A stretch of 13,782 nt of DNA from NCBI GenBank assembly GCA_045599805.1, contig JAZRWQ010000056.1, positions 1-13,782 on the forward strand. Direction: 5' to 3'. The notes beneath the pieces are model-generated. The model was not told where the DNA came from. It saw nothing but the letters and a program-made list of their open reading frames with translations, and made no database searches. The first letter of the stretch is position 1, and each line of letters starts with the position of its first letter. The DNA comes from JAZRWQ01 sp045599805 (GTDB lineage: Bacteria; Bacillota; Clostridia; Oscillospirales; UMGS1783). Shown piece after piece: positions 1-7,491 of this stretch. A program made the position numbers and the translations under genes.

Positions 1-70
1 CGCGTTATTACGCGGCTTTCTTTGCATGTAATCAGTTGGATTATAAAAATCTGAAAACAATAAAAAAGTA

Positions 71-99
71 TTTACAAAACGAATGTATTGTGGTAATAT
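71..99 (+). promoter_or_regulatory. Possible SigA-type promoter on plus strand
   Basis: TTTACA (71-76), a 17-base spacer and TAATAT (94-99), with TG one base before the -10. The match to consensus is 5/6 and 4/6 plus the extended -10. Initiation near 106 would run straight into the terminator at 120-162, giving an RNA of about 50 bases. The region is AT-rich, so a chance match is quite possible. Confidence 0.3.
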
Positions 100-119
100 T
101 TAATTACACTATAACGAGA

Positions 120-162
120 GTTTGCAACATAATGAGAAGTATGTTGCAAACTTTTTTTATTT
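120..162 (+). terminator. Intrinsic terminator on plus strand, facing the rsgA 3' end
   Basis: A perfect 11-bp inverted repeat (GTTTGCAACAT at 120-130 and its complement at 141-151) with a ten-base loop is followed on the plus strand by T7, A, T3 (152-162). Read on the minus strand the hairpin is followed by TCTCGTT, which is not a T-tract. It is therefore a plus-strand terminator, probably for a convergent transcript from the left. It could also protect the rsgA 3' end as a simple hairpin. Confidence 0.7.
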
Positions 163-1026
163 CCAGTCGGGGATAAGTTTCAGCTGTTCGTATAATGCCG
201 CGTAGCTTTCGAAGCGGCTTTGTGGGATATCGCCCTTTTGTACGGCATCTATTACGGCGCAGCCCTTTTCCTTAACGTGAGCGCAGGTGGTGAATCTGCA
301 CTTGCCGAGACAGCTTTCGAATTCGGGGAAAAGATACTGCAAATCCTCTTTTCGGACGCCGCTTTGCGCGATGTCAAGGGATGAGAAGCCGGGAGTATCG
401 GCGATAAGGGTGGTATCGTCAAGAGGGTACAGCTCAACATGGCGTGTGGTATGTCTGCCTCTGCCGAGCTTGCTTGAAAGCCGTCCGGTTTCAAGCGCCT
501 TGTTTACAAGCAGGGATATTATACTGCTTTTGCCCACGCCGGAAAATCCGGCAAAGCCGCAAAGGCAGTTTTTTGTTTTGTCTAAAAGTGCGTCTATTCC
601 CTCGCCGCTTGCGGCGCTTACGGTGAGAAAATCTATGCCTATATCGGAATATACGCGGGAAAGCTCTTTCGTATCGGCAAGGTCGCACTTATTTATAACG
701 ATGACCGGCTCAACTCCCTTATGGCGGCAGATGCAGATAAGCTTGTCGGCAAATAGGGTGTCGGGAGACGGATCCGCCGCGGCAATGACGATAAAAAGTT
801 TATCTATATTGGCTATCGGCGGTCGGTCGAAAAGGTTGCGGCGCGGATAGAGCGAATCTATAACTCCGAGGTCGTTTTCCTGTCTGTACGCCTCTATCTC
901 GTCGCCTACAACGAGCACGGTTTTTTCCTTGCGGAAAACTCCTCTCGGCTTACAGTCGTATATATCGCCGTCGGCGGTGCGTACCGTATAGAAGCCGCCG
1001 AGGCTTCGAATTATTACGCCTCTCAT
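157..1026 (-). CDS. rsgA: ribosome small subunit-dependent GTPase A (RsgA/CpgA)
   Basis: RsgA is a circularly permuted GTPase that checks late maturation of the 30S subunit. The 289-residue product has an N-terminal OB-fold (about 1-68), then the permuted order G4 NKCD (112-115), G1 GFSGVGKSS (160-168) and G3 DTPGF (210-214). The C-terminal zinc domain has Cys243, Cys248, His250 and Cys256 in the spacing known from E. coli, and an extra Cys239. Length is normal for the short Firmicute form. The ATG overlaps the prkC stop (ATGA) and no good ribosome binding site is seen, so translation probably depends on coupling to prkC. In B. subtilis PrkC phosphorylates this protein (CpgA), which makes the adjacency meaningful. 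The TAA stop lies in the T-tract of the hairpin at 120-151. Confidence 0.97.
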   Translation of the reverse strand: MRGVIIRSLGGFYTVRTADGDIYDCKPRGVFRKEKTVLVVGDEIEAYRQENDLGVIDSLYPRRNLFDRPPIANIDKLFIVIAAADPSPDTLFADKLICICRHKGVEPVIVINKCDLADTKELSRVYSDIGIDFLTVSAASGEGIDALLDKTKNCLCGFAGFSGVGKSSIISLLVNKALETGRLSSKLGRGRHTTRHVELYPLDDTTLIADTPGFSSLDIAQSGVRKEDLQYLFPEFESCLGKCRFTTCAHVKEKGCAVIDAVQKGDIPQSRFESYAALYEQLKLIPDWK

Positions 1027-2786
1027 TCAGCGGCAGGCTCTTCGGGTGCGGGCGCTTCGGACGAGCTTTCCTCGGGCTGAGACTCGGGCACCTCTTCCGG
1101 ACCGGTGGAAACCTCAACGGTTACCGTCTGTCCCTCTTCAAGCTCTTCGCCTTCGGGGATGTACTGCTCGATTACATAGCCCTCCTCAACGGTGTCGCTT
1201 GACTTCTCGACTGTTTCGAAAACGAAGTTGCGGCTTTCGATAAGATATTTAGCCTGCTCTACGTGCTTGCCGACAACGTTGGGAACGGTGTTCTTTATAA
1301 CGGTGGGGCCGGCGGAAACATAAACGATAATGGTTTCTCCCTCATTTACGCTGCCGCTCGGGCTGGTTCTGATTACGCGGTCCTTTTCAATCGTTTCGTT
1401 GGGCTGTGTTACTATCTCATAATTTAAATTCATGCGGTCAAGGGTTGCGCGTGCGGTTGCGATATCGGTATTCTCAAGATCGGGCACGGGAACTTCCTTG
1501 GCACCGCCCGAAACGGTAACAACGATCTCGGTGCCCTTCGTAACCATGGTATCGGCATCTATCGACTGCTTGAATACATAGCCCTCTTCATACTGGGAGG
1601 TGGTTTCGGAATGTCTTGTGATCGTGAAATTATCGGTTATCTGCTTGTTTGCCATTATGTCATCAAACAGTGAGCCTACAAGGTAAGGTACCTTTACCTG
1701 CTCTTCCTCGTCCTTGCTTTCCGACTTTGATTCGGAAACGGAGGATGATTCGGAGGGCTGCGGCTTATTGTTTGACGATTTGCCCAGTACTAAAAATGCG
1801 ATAAGGATTATAATGAGTGCCGCAACAACGCCGCCTGCCATGGCGATGATATTGCCCTTTGACCAGAAGGGAACCTTTTCTTCCTCTTCCTCGGGCTCAA
1901 CTACCTCATTTTCGGCGGTGGGCATTTCCTCGGTCAGGTCGAAATTGAAGATCATCGAAGGATCCTGCAGGATAAGGCGCAGATCGTTTATCATTTCCAT
2001 TGCCGACTGATATCTCTTTTCGGGATTCTTCATCATGGACTTGCGCACTATCTGCTCAAGACCTTCGGGTATCGTTTCAACTATTTCACGGGGACGGGTA
2101 GCCTCGCTCTGTATCTGCTTTAACGCAACGGAAACGGGCGTGTCGCCGTCGAAAGCGAGAGTGCCGGTAAGCATTTCATACAGCATGACACCGGTGGAGT
2201 AGATGTCGGCGCGCTGGTCGGTCTTTTCGCCTCTTGCCTGCTCCGGGCTGATGTAGTAAACGGTGCCGATGGCTTTATCGGTCATGGTAACCGTTTCAAA
2301 CTTGGAGATGCGCGCGATGCCGAAGTCCATGACCTTTATGGTGCCGTCGGACAGAAGCATTATATTCTGCGGCTTTATATCTCTGTGGATTATTCCTCTT
2401 TCATGAGCGTGCTGCAATGCGGAAAGAATCTGCATGGTTATTTTGCTTGCGATGGAATAGGGCAGCGCCTTCTGTGTGCGCATGAAATCCTTTAATGTTA
2501 TACCGTCGATATACTCCATAACGATATACTGAACATTGCCCTCAAACTCAAAGTCGATAACGCTTACGATGTTTCTGTGACGAAGCATCGAAATGGCTCT
2601 CGACTCATTTAAAAAGCGGCGGCGGAACTGCTCGTCGGCAACAAATTCGTCCTTTAAAATTTTTACCGCAACTACATTGCCGGTAACCTTATCGGTCGCC
2701 TTATAAACTATTGCCATACCGCCTACGCCGAGTACGCTGTCAAGTATGTATCTGTTTTTAAGTACCGTTCCTGTGTATTTATCCAT
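1023..2786 (-). CDS. prkC: PASTA-domain Ser/Thr protein kinase (PrkC/Stk1 type)
   Basis: This is a membrane Ser/Thr kinase with extracellular PASTA domains that bind peptidoglycan fragments or lipid II; in B. subtilis PrkC it signals spore germination and wall stress. The 587-residue product has a cytoplasmic kinase domain (about 13-275): Gly-rich loop LGVGGMAIVY at 19-28, catalytic Lys42, HRDIKPQN at 134-141, DFG at 154-156 and SPEQ at 180-183. An acidic juxtamembrane run (EPEEEEEE, near 297-303) leads to one membrane helix (about 312-335), then a Ser/Glu/Lys-rich linker and three PASTA repeats (about 365-427, 432-493, 499-562) and a Pro/Glu/Ser tail. The start at 2786 is chosen for its GGGAG site; the ATG at 2819 has none. 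Its TGA overlaps the rsgA ATG (ATGA). Confidence 0.96.
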   Translation of the reverse strand: MDKYTGTVLKNRYILDSVLGVGGMAIVYKATDKVTGNVVAVKILKDEFVADEQFRRRFLNESRAISMLRHRNIVSVIDFEFEGNVQYIVMEYIDGITLKDFMRTQKALPYSIASKITMQILSALQHAHERGIIHRDIKPQNIMLLSDGTIKVMDFGIARISKFETVTMTDKAIGTVYYISPEQARGEKTDQRADIYSTGVMLYEMLTGTLAFDGDTPVSVALKQIQSEATRPREIVETIPEGLEQIVRKSMMKNPEKRYQSAMEMINDLRLILQDPSMIFNFDLTEEMPTAENEVVEPEEEEEKVPFWSKGNIIAMAGGVVAALIIILIAFLVLGKSSNNKPQPSESSSVSESKSESKDEEEQVKVPYLVGSLFDDIMANKQITDNFTITRHSETTSQYEEGYVFKQSIDADTMVTKGTEIVVTVSGGAKEVPVPDLENTDIATARATLDRMNLNYEIVTQPNETIEKDRVIRTSPSGSVNEGETIIVYVSAGPTVIKNTVPNVVGKHVEQAKYLIESRNFVFETVEKSSDTVEEGYVIEQYIPEGEELEEGQTVTVEVSTGPEEVPESQPEESSSEAPAPEEPAAE

Positions 2787-2794
2787 TTTATTCA

Positions 2795-2813
2795 CTCCCT
2801 GCGGCTGACCGCA
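2795..2813 (-). promoter_or_regulatory. Stem-loop abutting the prkC ribosome binding site
   Basis: Between prpC and prkC the minus strand has a 5-bp stem TGCGG/CCGCA with a four-base TCAG loop (2800-2813), followed at once by GGGAG (2795-2799) eight bases from the ATG at 2786. The GGGAG decides the start of prkC. Whether the stem affects translation is unknown. Confidence 0.5.
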
Positions 2814-2823
2814 TTTCATTTAT

Positions 2824-3561
2824 TTACTGAATTCCGCTTATTATTACGCTTGTTATGTTATCTCTGCCGCCGAGACTTATCGCCTCTGCGGTAAGTATCT
2901 CACAGGCGTCCTCATCGCTTACCGACATGATTACGCTCTGCAGTTTATCCGGCTCGAAATATCCGTGTAGCCCATCGGAGCACAACAGAAGCTTTTTGTT
3001 GTTCACATCGACCTCGAACAGGTCAACGTTAAGCTCGCTGTCGGTGCCCAGAGCCCTTGTAATAACGTTGCGGTGAGGATGTATCTTCGCCTGCTCCTTT
3101 GTGAGCTTGCCCATATCTATAAGCCCCTGCACCAATGAATGGTCAACCGTTATCTGTGCGCATTTGCGGCGGTCGATAAGATAGGCGCGGCTGTCGCCTA
3201 CGTTTGCGACATATCCTTTACCGTTTATGAGCAGCGCCGCAACGCAGGTGGTTCCCATGCCGCGAAGCTCGCTGTGCATACAGCTTTGCTCATACATTCC
3301 GTAGTTTATTTCCTTTATAATATCGGAAAGCGTTCTTGCCGGCTCTCTTTTTACCGTTTCCAAATCCGTGGCTTTTATTTTGCTTTCAAATCCGCTGGCG
3401 GCTACCGTGCTTGCGTATTTGCCCGAGCGCGCTCCGCCCATGCCGTCAAAGACGGCGGCAAAAAGTGTGTGATCATCCAGAAAACCGTAAACGAAAGAAT
3501 CCTGATTTTCCTCTCTTATCTTACCCTTGTCGGTAAGACCGGTAATCTTCAATTCCGTCAC
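2824..3561 (-). CDS. prpC: PP2C-family Ser/Thr protein phosphatase (PrpC/Stp)
   Basis: This metal-dependent phosphatase reverses phosphorylation by the PrkC kinase encoded just downstream. The 245-residue product shows the PP2C motifs in order: ENQDS at 18-22, FDGMGG at 38-43 with metal ligand Asp39, the TT pair after GMG at 102-105, GDSR at 122-125, DHS at 140-142, CSDGLHG at 194-200 with Asp196, and GGRDNIT at 231-237 with Asp234. It is soluble, with no membrane segment. The start is GTG at 3561, overlapping the rlmN stop as GTGA, with AGAGGGG in the last rlmN codons as ribosome binding site. Length and placement directly before the kinase are those of B. subtilis prpC and of stp genes elsewhere, so the name is used by family and context. 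Confidence 0.96.
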   Translation of the reverse strand: MTELKITGLTDKGKIREENQDSFVYGFLDDHTLFAAVFDGMGGARSGKYASTVAASGFESKIKATDLETVKREPARTLSDIIKEINYGMYEQSCMHSELRGMGTTCVAALLINGKGYVANVGDSRAYLIDRRKCAQITVDHSLVQGLIDMGKLTKEQAKIHPHRNVITRALGTDSELNVDLFEVDVNNKKLLLCSDGLHGYFEPDKLQSVIMSVSDEDACEILTAEAISLGGRDNITSVIISGIQ

Positions 3562-4598
3562 TTCCCCTCTTGTTCATTGCGAAGCTGACCGCAGGAGCCG
3601 GAAATATCCGAGCCCATGCTGCGGCGCACCGTCGCATTTACCTTTTTCTCTTTTAAATAGGCCGCGAATTTGTCTATCGCGTTCGATGCCACCCTGGAAA
3701 ACCTGCCCGAATCGTCTATCGGATTTACGCTTATGAGATTCACATGGCGGTTTTTAAGCGGCGATAAAAGTCTGACTATATCATCGGCGTCTTTTTTTTT
3801 ATCGTTCACACCGGCTATCAGCGTATATTCAAAGGTTATCCTTCTGCCGGTGGCGTTTTCGTAGTATACGCAGGCATCGATAAGCTCTTTCAGAGAGTAT
3901 CTTTTCGCTATCGGCATTATGGCTTTACGCTTTTCATCTTCTGCGGCGTGCAGTGACAGCGCAAGATTTATCTGATACTTTCTGTCGGCAAGCTCATACA
4001 TCTTCGGAACTATGCCGCAGGTTGATACCGTTATATGCCTGTGGGAGAGATTTACGCCCTTTTCGCTGTTTATATTATCCAGAAAGCGCGTAAGATTATC
4101 AAAATTATGCAGCGGCTCGCCGATGCCCATAAGGACTATCGTTGACAGACGTTTGCCCAGATCCTTTGAGATGAAGACGAATTCGTCAAGCATTTCGCCT
4201 GCCGTAAGATTGCGCACGAGCCCGTTTTTAGTGGATGCGCAGAAGGCACAGCCCATAGCGCAGCCGACCTGCGTGGACATACATAGGCTGGAGCCGTGAT
4301 GATAGTCCATTACGACACATTCTATATGCTGCCCATCAGTTAATTCTACCAAATACTTAACCGTTCCGTCAAGCGCGGATACAAGTTTTTTTACTATTTT
4401 AAAGTCGGAAAGATAACATTTTTCCGAAAGACGCGCGCGAATATCCTTTGACAGGTCGGTCATTTCGTCAAAGGAGGTAACGCCGCGCGATATCCATGAG
4501 AAAATCTGCTTTGCACGGAAGGACGGAAGCCCGTTTTCCCGGCAGAAAGTTTCTATTTCATCACAGCGAAGACTTTTTAAATCTATCCGGTCAGTCAT
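3558..4598 (-). CDS. rlmN: dual-specificity 23S rRNA/tRNA adenine-C2 methyltransferase RlmN
   Basis: RlmN is a radical-SAM enzyme that methylates C2 of A2503 in 23S rRNA and, in some bacteria, A37 of certain tRNAs. The 346-residue product has the radical-SAM cluster motif CAMGCAFC with Cys113, Cys117 and Cys120. It also has Cys106, which corresponds to E. coli Cys118, and Cys336 in SGSCGQL, the residue that is first methylated and then attacks the base. MGIGEPL at 157-163 is the SAM-binding GEP motif. The start at 4598 is chosen for the AGGAGA site and the usual N-terminus. The gene overlaps rsmB by eight bases and its TGA overlaps the GTG start of the phosphatase gene. A nine-A run (3792-3800) encodes Lys268-Lys270, so the frame depends on an intact homopolymer. 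Confidence 0.97.
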   Translation of the reverse strand: MTDRIDLKSLRCDEIETFCRENGLPSFRAKQIFSWISRGVTSFDEMTDLSKDIRARLSEKCYLSDFKIVKKLVSALDGTVKYLVELTDGQHIECVVMDYHHGSSLCMSTQVGCAMGCAFCASTKNGLVRNLTAGEMLDEFVFISKDLGKRLSTIVLMGIGEPLHNFDNLTRFLDNINSEKGVNLSHRHITVSTCGIVPKMYELADRKYQINLALSLHAAEDEKRKAIMPIAKRYSLKELIDACVYYENATGRRITFEYTLIAGVNDKKKDADDIVRLLSPLKNRHVNLISVNPIDDSGRFSRVASNAIDKFAAYLKEKKVNATVRRSMGSDISGSCGQLRNEQEGK

Positions 4599-5841
4599 CT
4601 TTTCTCCTAAGCACCGCGGTAAAGAAGCCCTCTTTACCGTATTCCATATAAGTTTTCGGCGCATGCATATACTCGAAATCGGGATGATTATTTATGAATT
4701 CATCGGTTATATGCTCATTCTCATCGGGATTCAGCGTGCAGGTGGAATACAGAAGCCTGCCTCCCTTATTGAGATGCGCCGACATATTTTCAAGTATTGC
4801 CTTTTGTATTTTTATAAGCTGTGATACTTCCGACATATCCTTAAAGCGTATTTCGGGCCGCTTTTGTATCATGCCGATGCCCGAGCAGGGCATATCACAT
4901 ATTACGGCATCCGCCGTGCCGGAAAATTCACCCGACGCATCGAGAGCCCTTGCGTCAATAAGAGAAAGCCCCAGACGCTTTGCGCCCGACCTTATAAGCT
5001 CTGCACGGTGAGGGTATAAATCGAAAGCCGCTATACTGCCCTTCCCCTGCATCAAATACGCCGCCGTGAAGCTCTTTGAGCCCGGCGCGGCACAGGCATC
5101 GATAAGGCGCATACCGGGTTTGGGATCCAATAGCTTTACGGCATTCTGCGATGCCCTGCCCTGCAGATGAAACAGCCCTTCTTTATAAGACGGGGTGTTT
5201 TCTATCGAGGTGTGAGCATTCAGTATAAGCATATCGCCGTCGGCATCAGCGTCAACGCCCTCGTTTGACAGCCGTTCCATCAAGGATTCCGGCGTGACTT
5301 TAAGAGTATTTACCCTTGCGCATATCTCGCCCTTTTCGTAAGCGCCCTCTAAAAATGAGTTTGCCGCATCCTTTCCGTAGGCGTTTCTTAACATCGCATA
5401 TATTTCGGGTGAAACGGAATATCTGACGTTCGGCGCCTTGGGCTCGTTCAGAAGCGCTTCCTTATTGCGCGAAAGATTGCGCAACAGCCCGTTCACAAAG
5501 CCCGAGGCATAGGGCGCATGCTTTTTGGCAAGCTCGACCGCCTCGTTGACGGCGGCGCTGTCGTAGGTATCCATAAGCATCACGCGAAGCGCGCCGAGGC
5601 GCAGTATATTAAGCAGCCCGGCATCCATGCTTTCGGGCTTTTTTTTCGAAAACCTGCCTATATACCAATCCAGAAGATACAGTCTTTCAAGCACGCCGAA
5701 GTATAACTGCTTGTACATCGCCCTGTCCTTTTCGGGCATATCGGACGATGACAGAGTATTTTTAAGCTGGAGGTTTGAATATGTACCCTTGCCTATCGTT
5801 TTGCAAAGCGAATCATAGGCAAGCGACAACGGTAAATTCAT
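4591..5841 (-). CDS. rsmB: 16S rRNA (cytosine(967)-C(5))-methyltransferase RsmB
   Basis: RsmB methylates C967 of 16S rRNA (E. coli numbering) using S-adenosylmethionine. The 416-residue product has an N-terminal NusB-like RNA-binding domain (about 1-135) and a Rossmann methyltransferase domain. SAM-binding motif I reads DACAAPGSK (248-256), motif II has acidic Asp274, motif IV DMPCSG (316-321) carries Cys319, and motif VI YSTCT (365-369) carries the catalytic nucleophile Cys368. The two-cysteine arrangement is that of the m5C RNA methyltransferases. The start at 5841 has AAGGAGAG at six bases. An A8 run on the coding strand (5639-5646) encodes Lys-Lys-Lys around residue 67. The last codons (AGG AGA) double as the rlmN ribosome binding site and the two genes overlap by eight bases. 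Confidence 0.96.
   Translation of the reverse strand: MNLPLSLAYDSLCKTIGKGTYSNLQLKNTLSSSDMPEKDRAMYKQLYFGVLERLYLLDWYIGRFSKKKPESMDAGLLNILRLGALRVMLMDTYDSAAVNEAVELAKKHAPYASGFVNGLLRNLSRNKEALLNEPKAPNVRYSVSPEIYAMLRNAYGKDAANSFLEGAYEKGEICARVNTLKVTPESLMERLSNEGVDADADGDMLILNAHTSIENTPSYKEGLFHLQGRASQNAVKLLDPKPGMRLIDACAAPGSKSFTAAYLMQGKGSIAAFDLYPHRAELIRSGAKRLGLSLIDARALDASGEFSGTADAVICDMPCSGIGMIQKRPEIRFKDMSEVSQLIKIQKAILENMSAHLNKGGRLLYSTCTLNPDENEHITDEFINNHPDFEYMHAPKTYMEYGKEGFFTAVLRRKDD
4603..4608 (-). promoter_or_regulatory. Ribosome binding site of rlmN inside rsmB
   Basis: AGGAGA on the minus strand lies four bases before the ATG at 4598 and within the arginine codons near the rsmB end. It decides the rlmN start over an ATG at 4664, which lacks such a site. 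Confidence 0.85.
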
Positions 5842-5850
5842 AAGCTCTCC

Positions 5851-6552
5851 TTATCTTCTTCTGCGGTTGCCGAAAAGCAGAAGTATACGCAGAAAGCTTG
5901 CAACGGCAAGGCAGAGCGCGGCAAGGTAGGTGAGCGCGGCGGCGTTAAGCACCTTTTTGGTACCGGTAAGCTCATCACCGCTCATTATGCCCTCACGCTC
6001 CAGCGTTCTTAACGCGCGGGAGGATGCGTTGTATTCAACCGGCAGGGTAACGAGCTGGAAGATTACCGATGCGCCGAAAAAGAGTACGCCGATATCTACC
6101 AGCAAATCAAAGCTGAAGATAAGTCCGGCGATAAGCAGCCAGGGTGCGGCGGTGCTTGCGATATTGGTTATGGGTATTATGGCCATGCGCAGCTTTATCG
6201 GGAAATAGTCCTCCGCGTGCTGGCAGGCGTGGCCCGCTTCATGTGCGGCAACACCTATGGCGGCAATGGAGGTTGAATCGTAGGTGGAGTCGGAAAGATT
6301 TATTACCTGCTTTTTCGGATCGTAATGATCGGTAAGCTCGCCCGAAACTCTGCCTATGGCGATATGCGAAAGACCGTTATCGTCAAGTATGCGGCGGCAT
6401 GCCTGCGCGGCGGTCTCGCCGCAGCGCGCATAGTACTGCGCGTATTTATTGTAGGTGGATTTTACCTTCGCCTGCGCTATAAGCGTGAAGATAAATGCGG
6501 GGATCACTAAAAATATATAGTATTTGTCTATGAAAAACATCGGGAAAGGCAT
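5851..6552 (-). CDS. YugP-like membrane zinc metallopeptidase (Zn_peptidase_2 family)
   Basis: This 233-residue membrane protein carries the zinc protease motif HEAGH at 104-108 and a downstream VEYNASSRA at 172-180, where Glu173 is the probable third metal ligand. Hydrophobic segments lie near 11-27, 124-147, 150-171 and 203-227, so the protease site is tied to the membrane. A very basic tail (RRRR) ends the protein, fitting a cytoplasmic C-terminus. The features match the YugP family (PF04298), whose substrate is not established. The start at 6552 has an almost perfect TAAGGAGGA site (6558-6566) that also contains the fmt stop, and the gene's own TAA abuts the GGAGAG of rsmB. The gene is thus embedded in the translation cluster. 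Housekeeping control of membrane proteins is an inference only. Confidence 0.92.
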   Translation of the reverse strand: MPFPMFFIDKYYIFLVIPAFIFTLIAQAKVKSTYNKYAQYYARCGETAAQACRRILDDNGLSHIAIGRVSGELTDHYDPKKQVINLSDSTYDSTSIAAIGVAAHEAGHACQHAEDYFPIKLRMAIIPITNIASTAAPWLLIAGLIFSFDLLVDIGVLFFGASVIFQLVTLPVEYNASSRALRTLEREGIMSGDELTGTKKVLNAAALTYLAALCLAVASFLRILLLFGNRRRR

Positions 6553-6563
6553 ATAATTCCTCC

Positions 6564-7490
6564 TTATTCTGCCGTTTTTGCTTCTATCGCATGACCGCCG
6601 AGATATTGACGGGCGCTCATGCGCTTTTTGCCCTGCGGCAATATATCGGTTATTTCCACGGCGCCCTCTTTGCAGGCTATGACAAGTCCCGTTTTCTGCT
6701 GTGCCGAAAGGATATGACCGGGAGCGCCGTTTTCATCAAGCACCTTTACGCCGTACACCTTGATAAGCGCGCCGTCTATTATCATGTGCGCGCCGGGGAA
6801 CGGATAGAGGCCGCGGACAAAACAGTCAACCTCCCGTGCGGTTTTAGAGGTAAAGTCGATTTTGCAGTCGGGCTTTTTTATAAGCGGAGCATAGGTGAAC
6901 TCATCATTGTTCTGGGGCGTTTTTGTTATTTTGCCTGCCTGAGCATCATCCAATACCTTTATTAAAAGCTTTCCGCCCATATCGGCAAGTCGGTCGTGCA
7001 GTGTTTCAACGGTTTCATCGTCGGCTATATCCGTTACGCATCTGTCAATCATGTCGCCGGTATCAAGCCCCTTTTCCATACACATTATGGTTACGCCGGT
7101 TTGCTTATCGCCGTTTATTATACAGGCGTTTATGGGAGATGCGCCGCGGTATTTGGGAAGCAGGGAGGCATGCACGTTTATGCAGCCGTATTTCGGAAAA
7201 TTCAAAATATATTCGGGAAGTATCCTACCGTATGCCGCAACAACTATGATATCGGGCTTAAGCTCATTCAAAAGCGGAAGTATGGCTTCATTCTTAAGTG
7301 TTTCCGGCTGATACACTTCTATTCCGGCATCCAGCGCCGCCTTTTTTACCGGAGTGGGCCTTAGCTCAAAATGCCTGCCGACCGGCTTATCGGGCTGGGA
7401 TATAACGCCGCATACGGTATGCCGTGATGCAATGAGCGCATTTAATGTAACGGCGGCGAAATCCGGCGTGCCCATAAAAAGAATACGCAT
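6564..7490 (-). CDS. fmt: methionyl-tRNA formyltransferase
   Basis: Fmt transfers a formyl group from 10-formyl-tetrahydrofolate to Met-tRNAfMet for translation initiation. The 308-residue product has the N-terminal MRILFMGTPDFA, the tRNA-contact region SQPDKPVGR at 31-39, the catalytic triad Asn105, His107 (NVHASLLPKYRG, 105-116) and Asp143 (GLDTGDM, 141-147), and a C-terminal OB-like domain from about 205. Length is typical. The start at 7490 is preferred over an upstream ATG at 7517 because homologues begin at MRILFMGTP. AGGGAG inside the end of def serves as ribosome binding site, about ten bases away. Only one base separates the def stop from this ATG. The fmt stop TAA forms part of the ribosome binding site of the next gene. 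Confidence 0.97.
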   Translation of the reverse strand: MRILFMGTPDFAAVTLNALIASRHTVCGVISQPDKPVGRHFELRPTPVKKAALDAGIEVYQPETLKNEAILPLLNELKPDIIVVAAYGRILPEYILNFPKYGCINVHASLLPKYRGASPINACIINGDKQTGVTIMCMEKGLDTGDMIDRCVTDIADDETVETLHDRLADMGGKLLIKVLDDAQAGKITKTPQNNDEFTYAPLIKKPDCKIDFTSKTAREVDCFVRGLYPFPGAHMIIDGALIKVYGVKVLDENGAPGHILSAQQKTGLVIACKEGAVEITDILPQGKKRMSARQYLGGHAIEAKTAE

Positions 7491-7491
7491 A

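Larger units (their letters stand above)
3..176 (+). other. Open plus-strand frame entering from the left edge, coding status unclear
   Basis: Frame 3 of the plus strand is open from the window edge to TAA at 174-176 (57 codons), although the first 120 bases are AT-rich, where stops are usually frequent. The translation has a mixed, protein-like composition near its start (for example NQLDYKNLKTIKKYL). Against coding, the perfect hairpin and T-tract at 120-162 lie inside the frame, and a transcript ending there would lack the stop codon. The other two plus frames stop at 29-31 and 52-54, either of which could be the end of a convergent gene. No family is recognised. Confidence 0.15.

Noticed and set aside
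25..27. Minus-strand ATG with an open frame to the left edge as the next gene after rsgA (for example rpe)
   Set aside because: Only nine codons are visible, there is no ribosome binding site, and the residues do not resemble the start of rpe or thiN.
287..850. Plus-strand open frame of 187 codons opposite rsgA
   Set aside because: The rsgA reading is supported by all GTPase and zinc motifs. The antisense product is low in recognisable structure and has no separate promoter or ribosome binding site that I could see.
2787..2819. Longer prkC start at 2819 and likewise longer starts for rlmN (4664), fmt (7517) and priA (10458)
   Set aside because: In each case the downstream ATG matches the family N-terminus and has the better ribosome binding site, while the extension adds non-conserved residues read from the neighbouring gene or gap.
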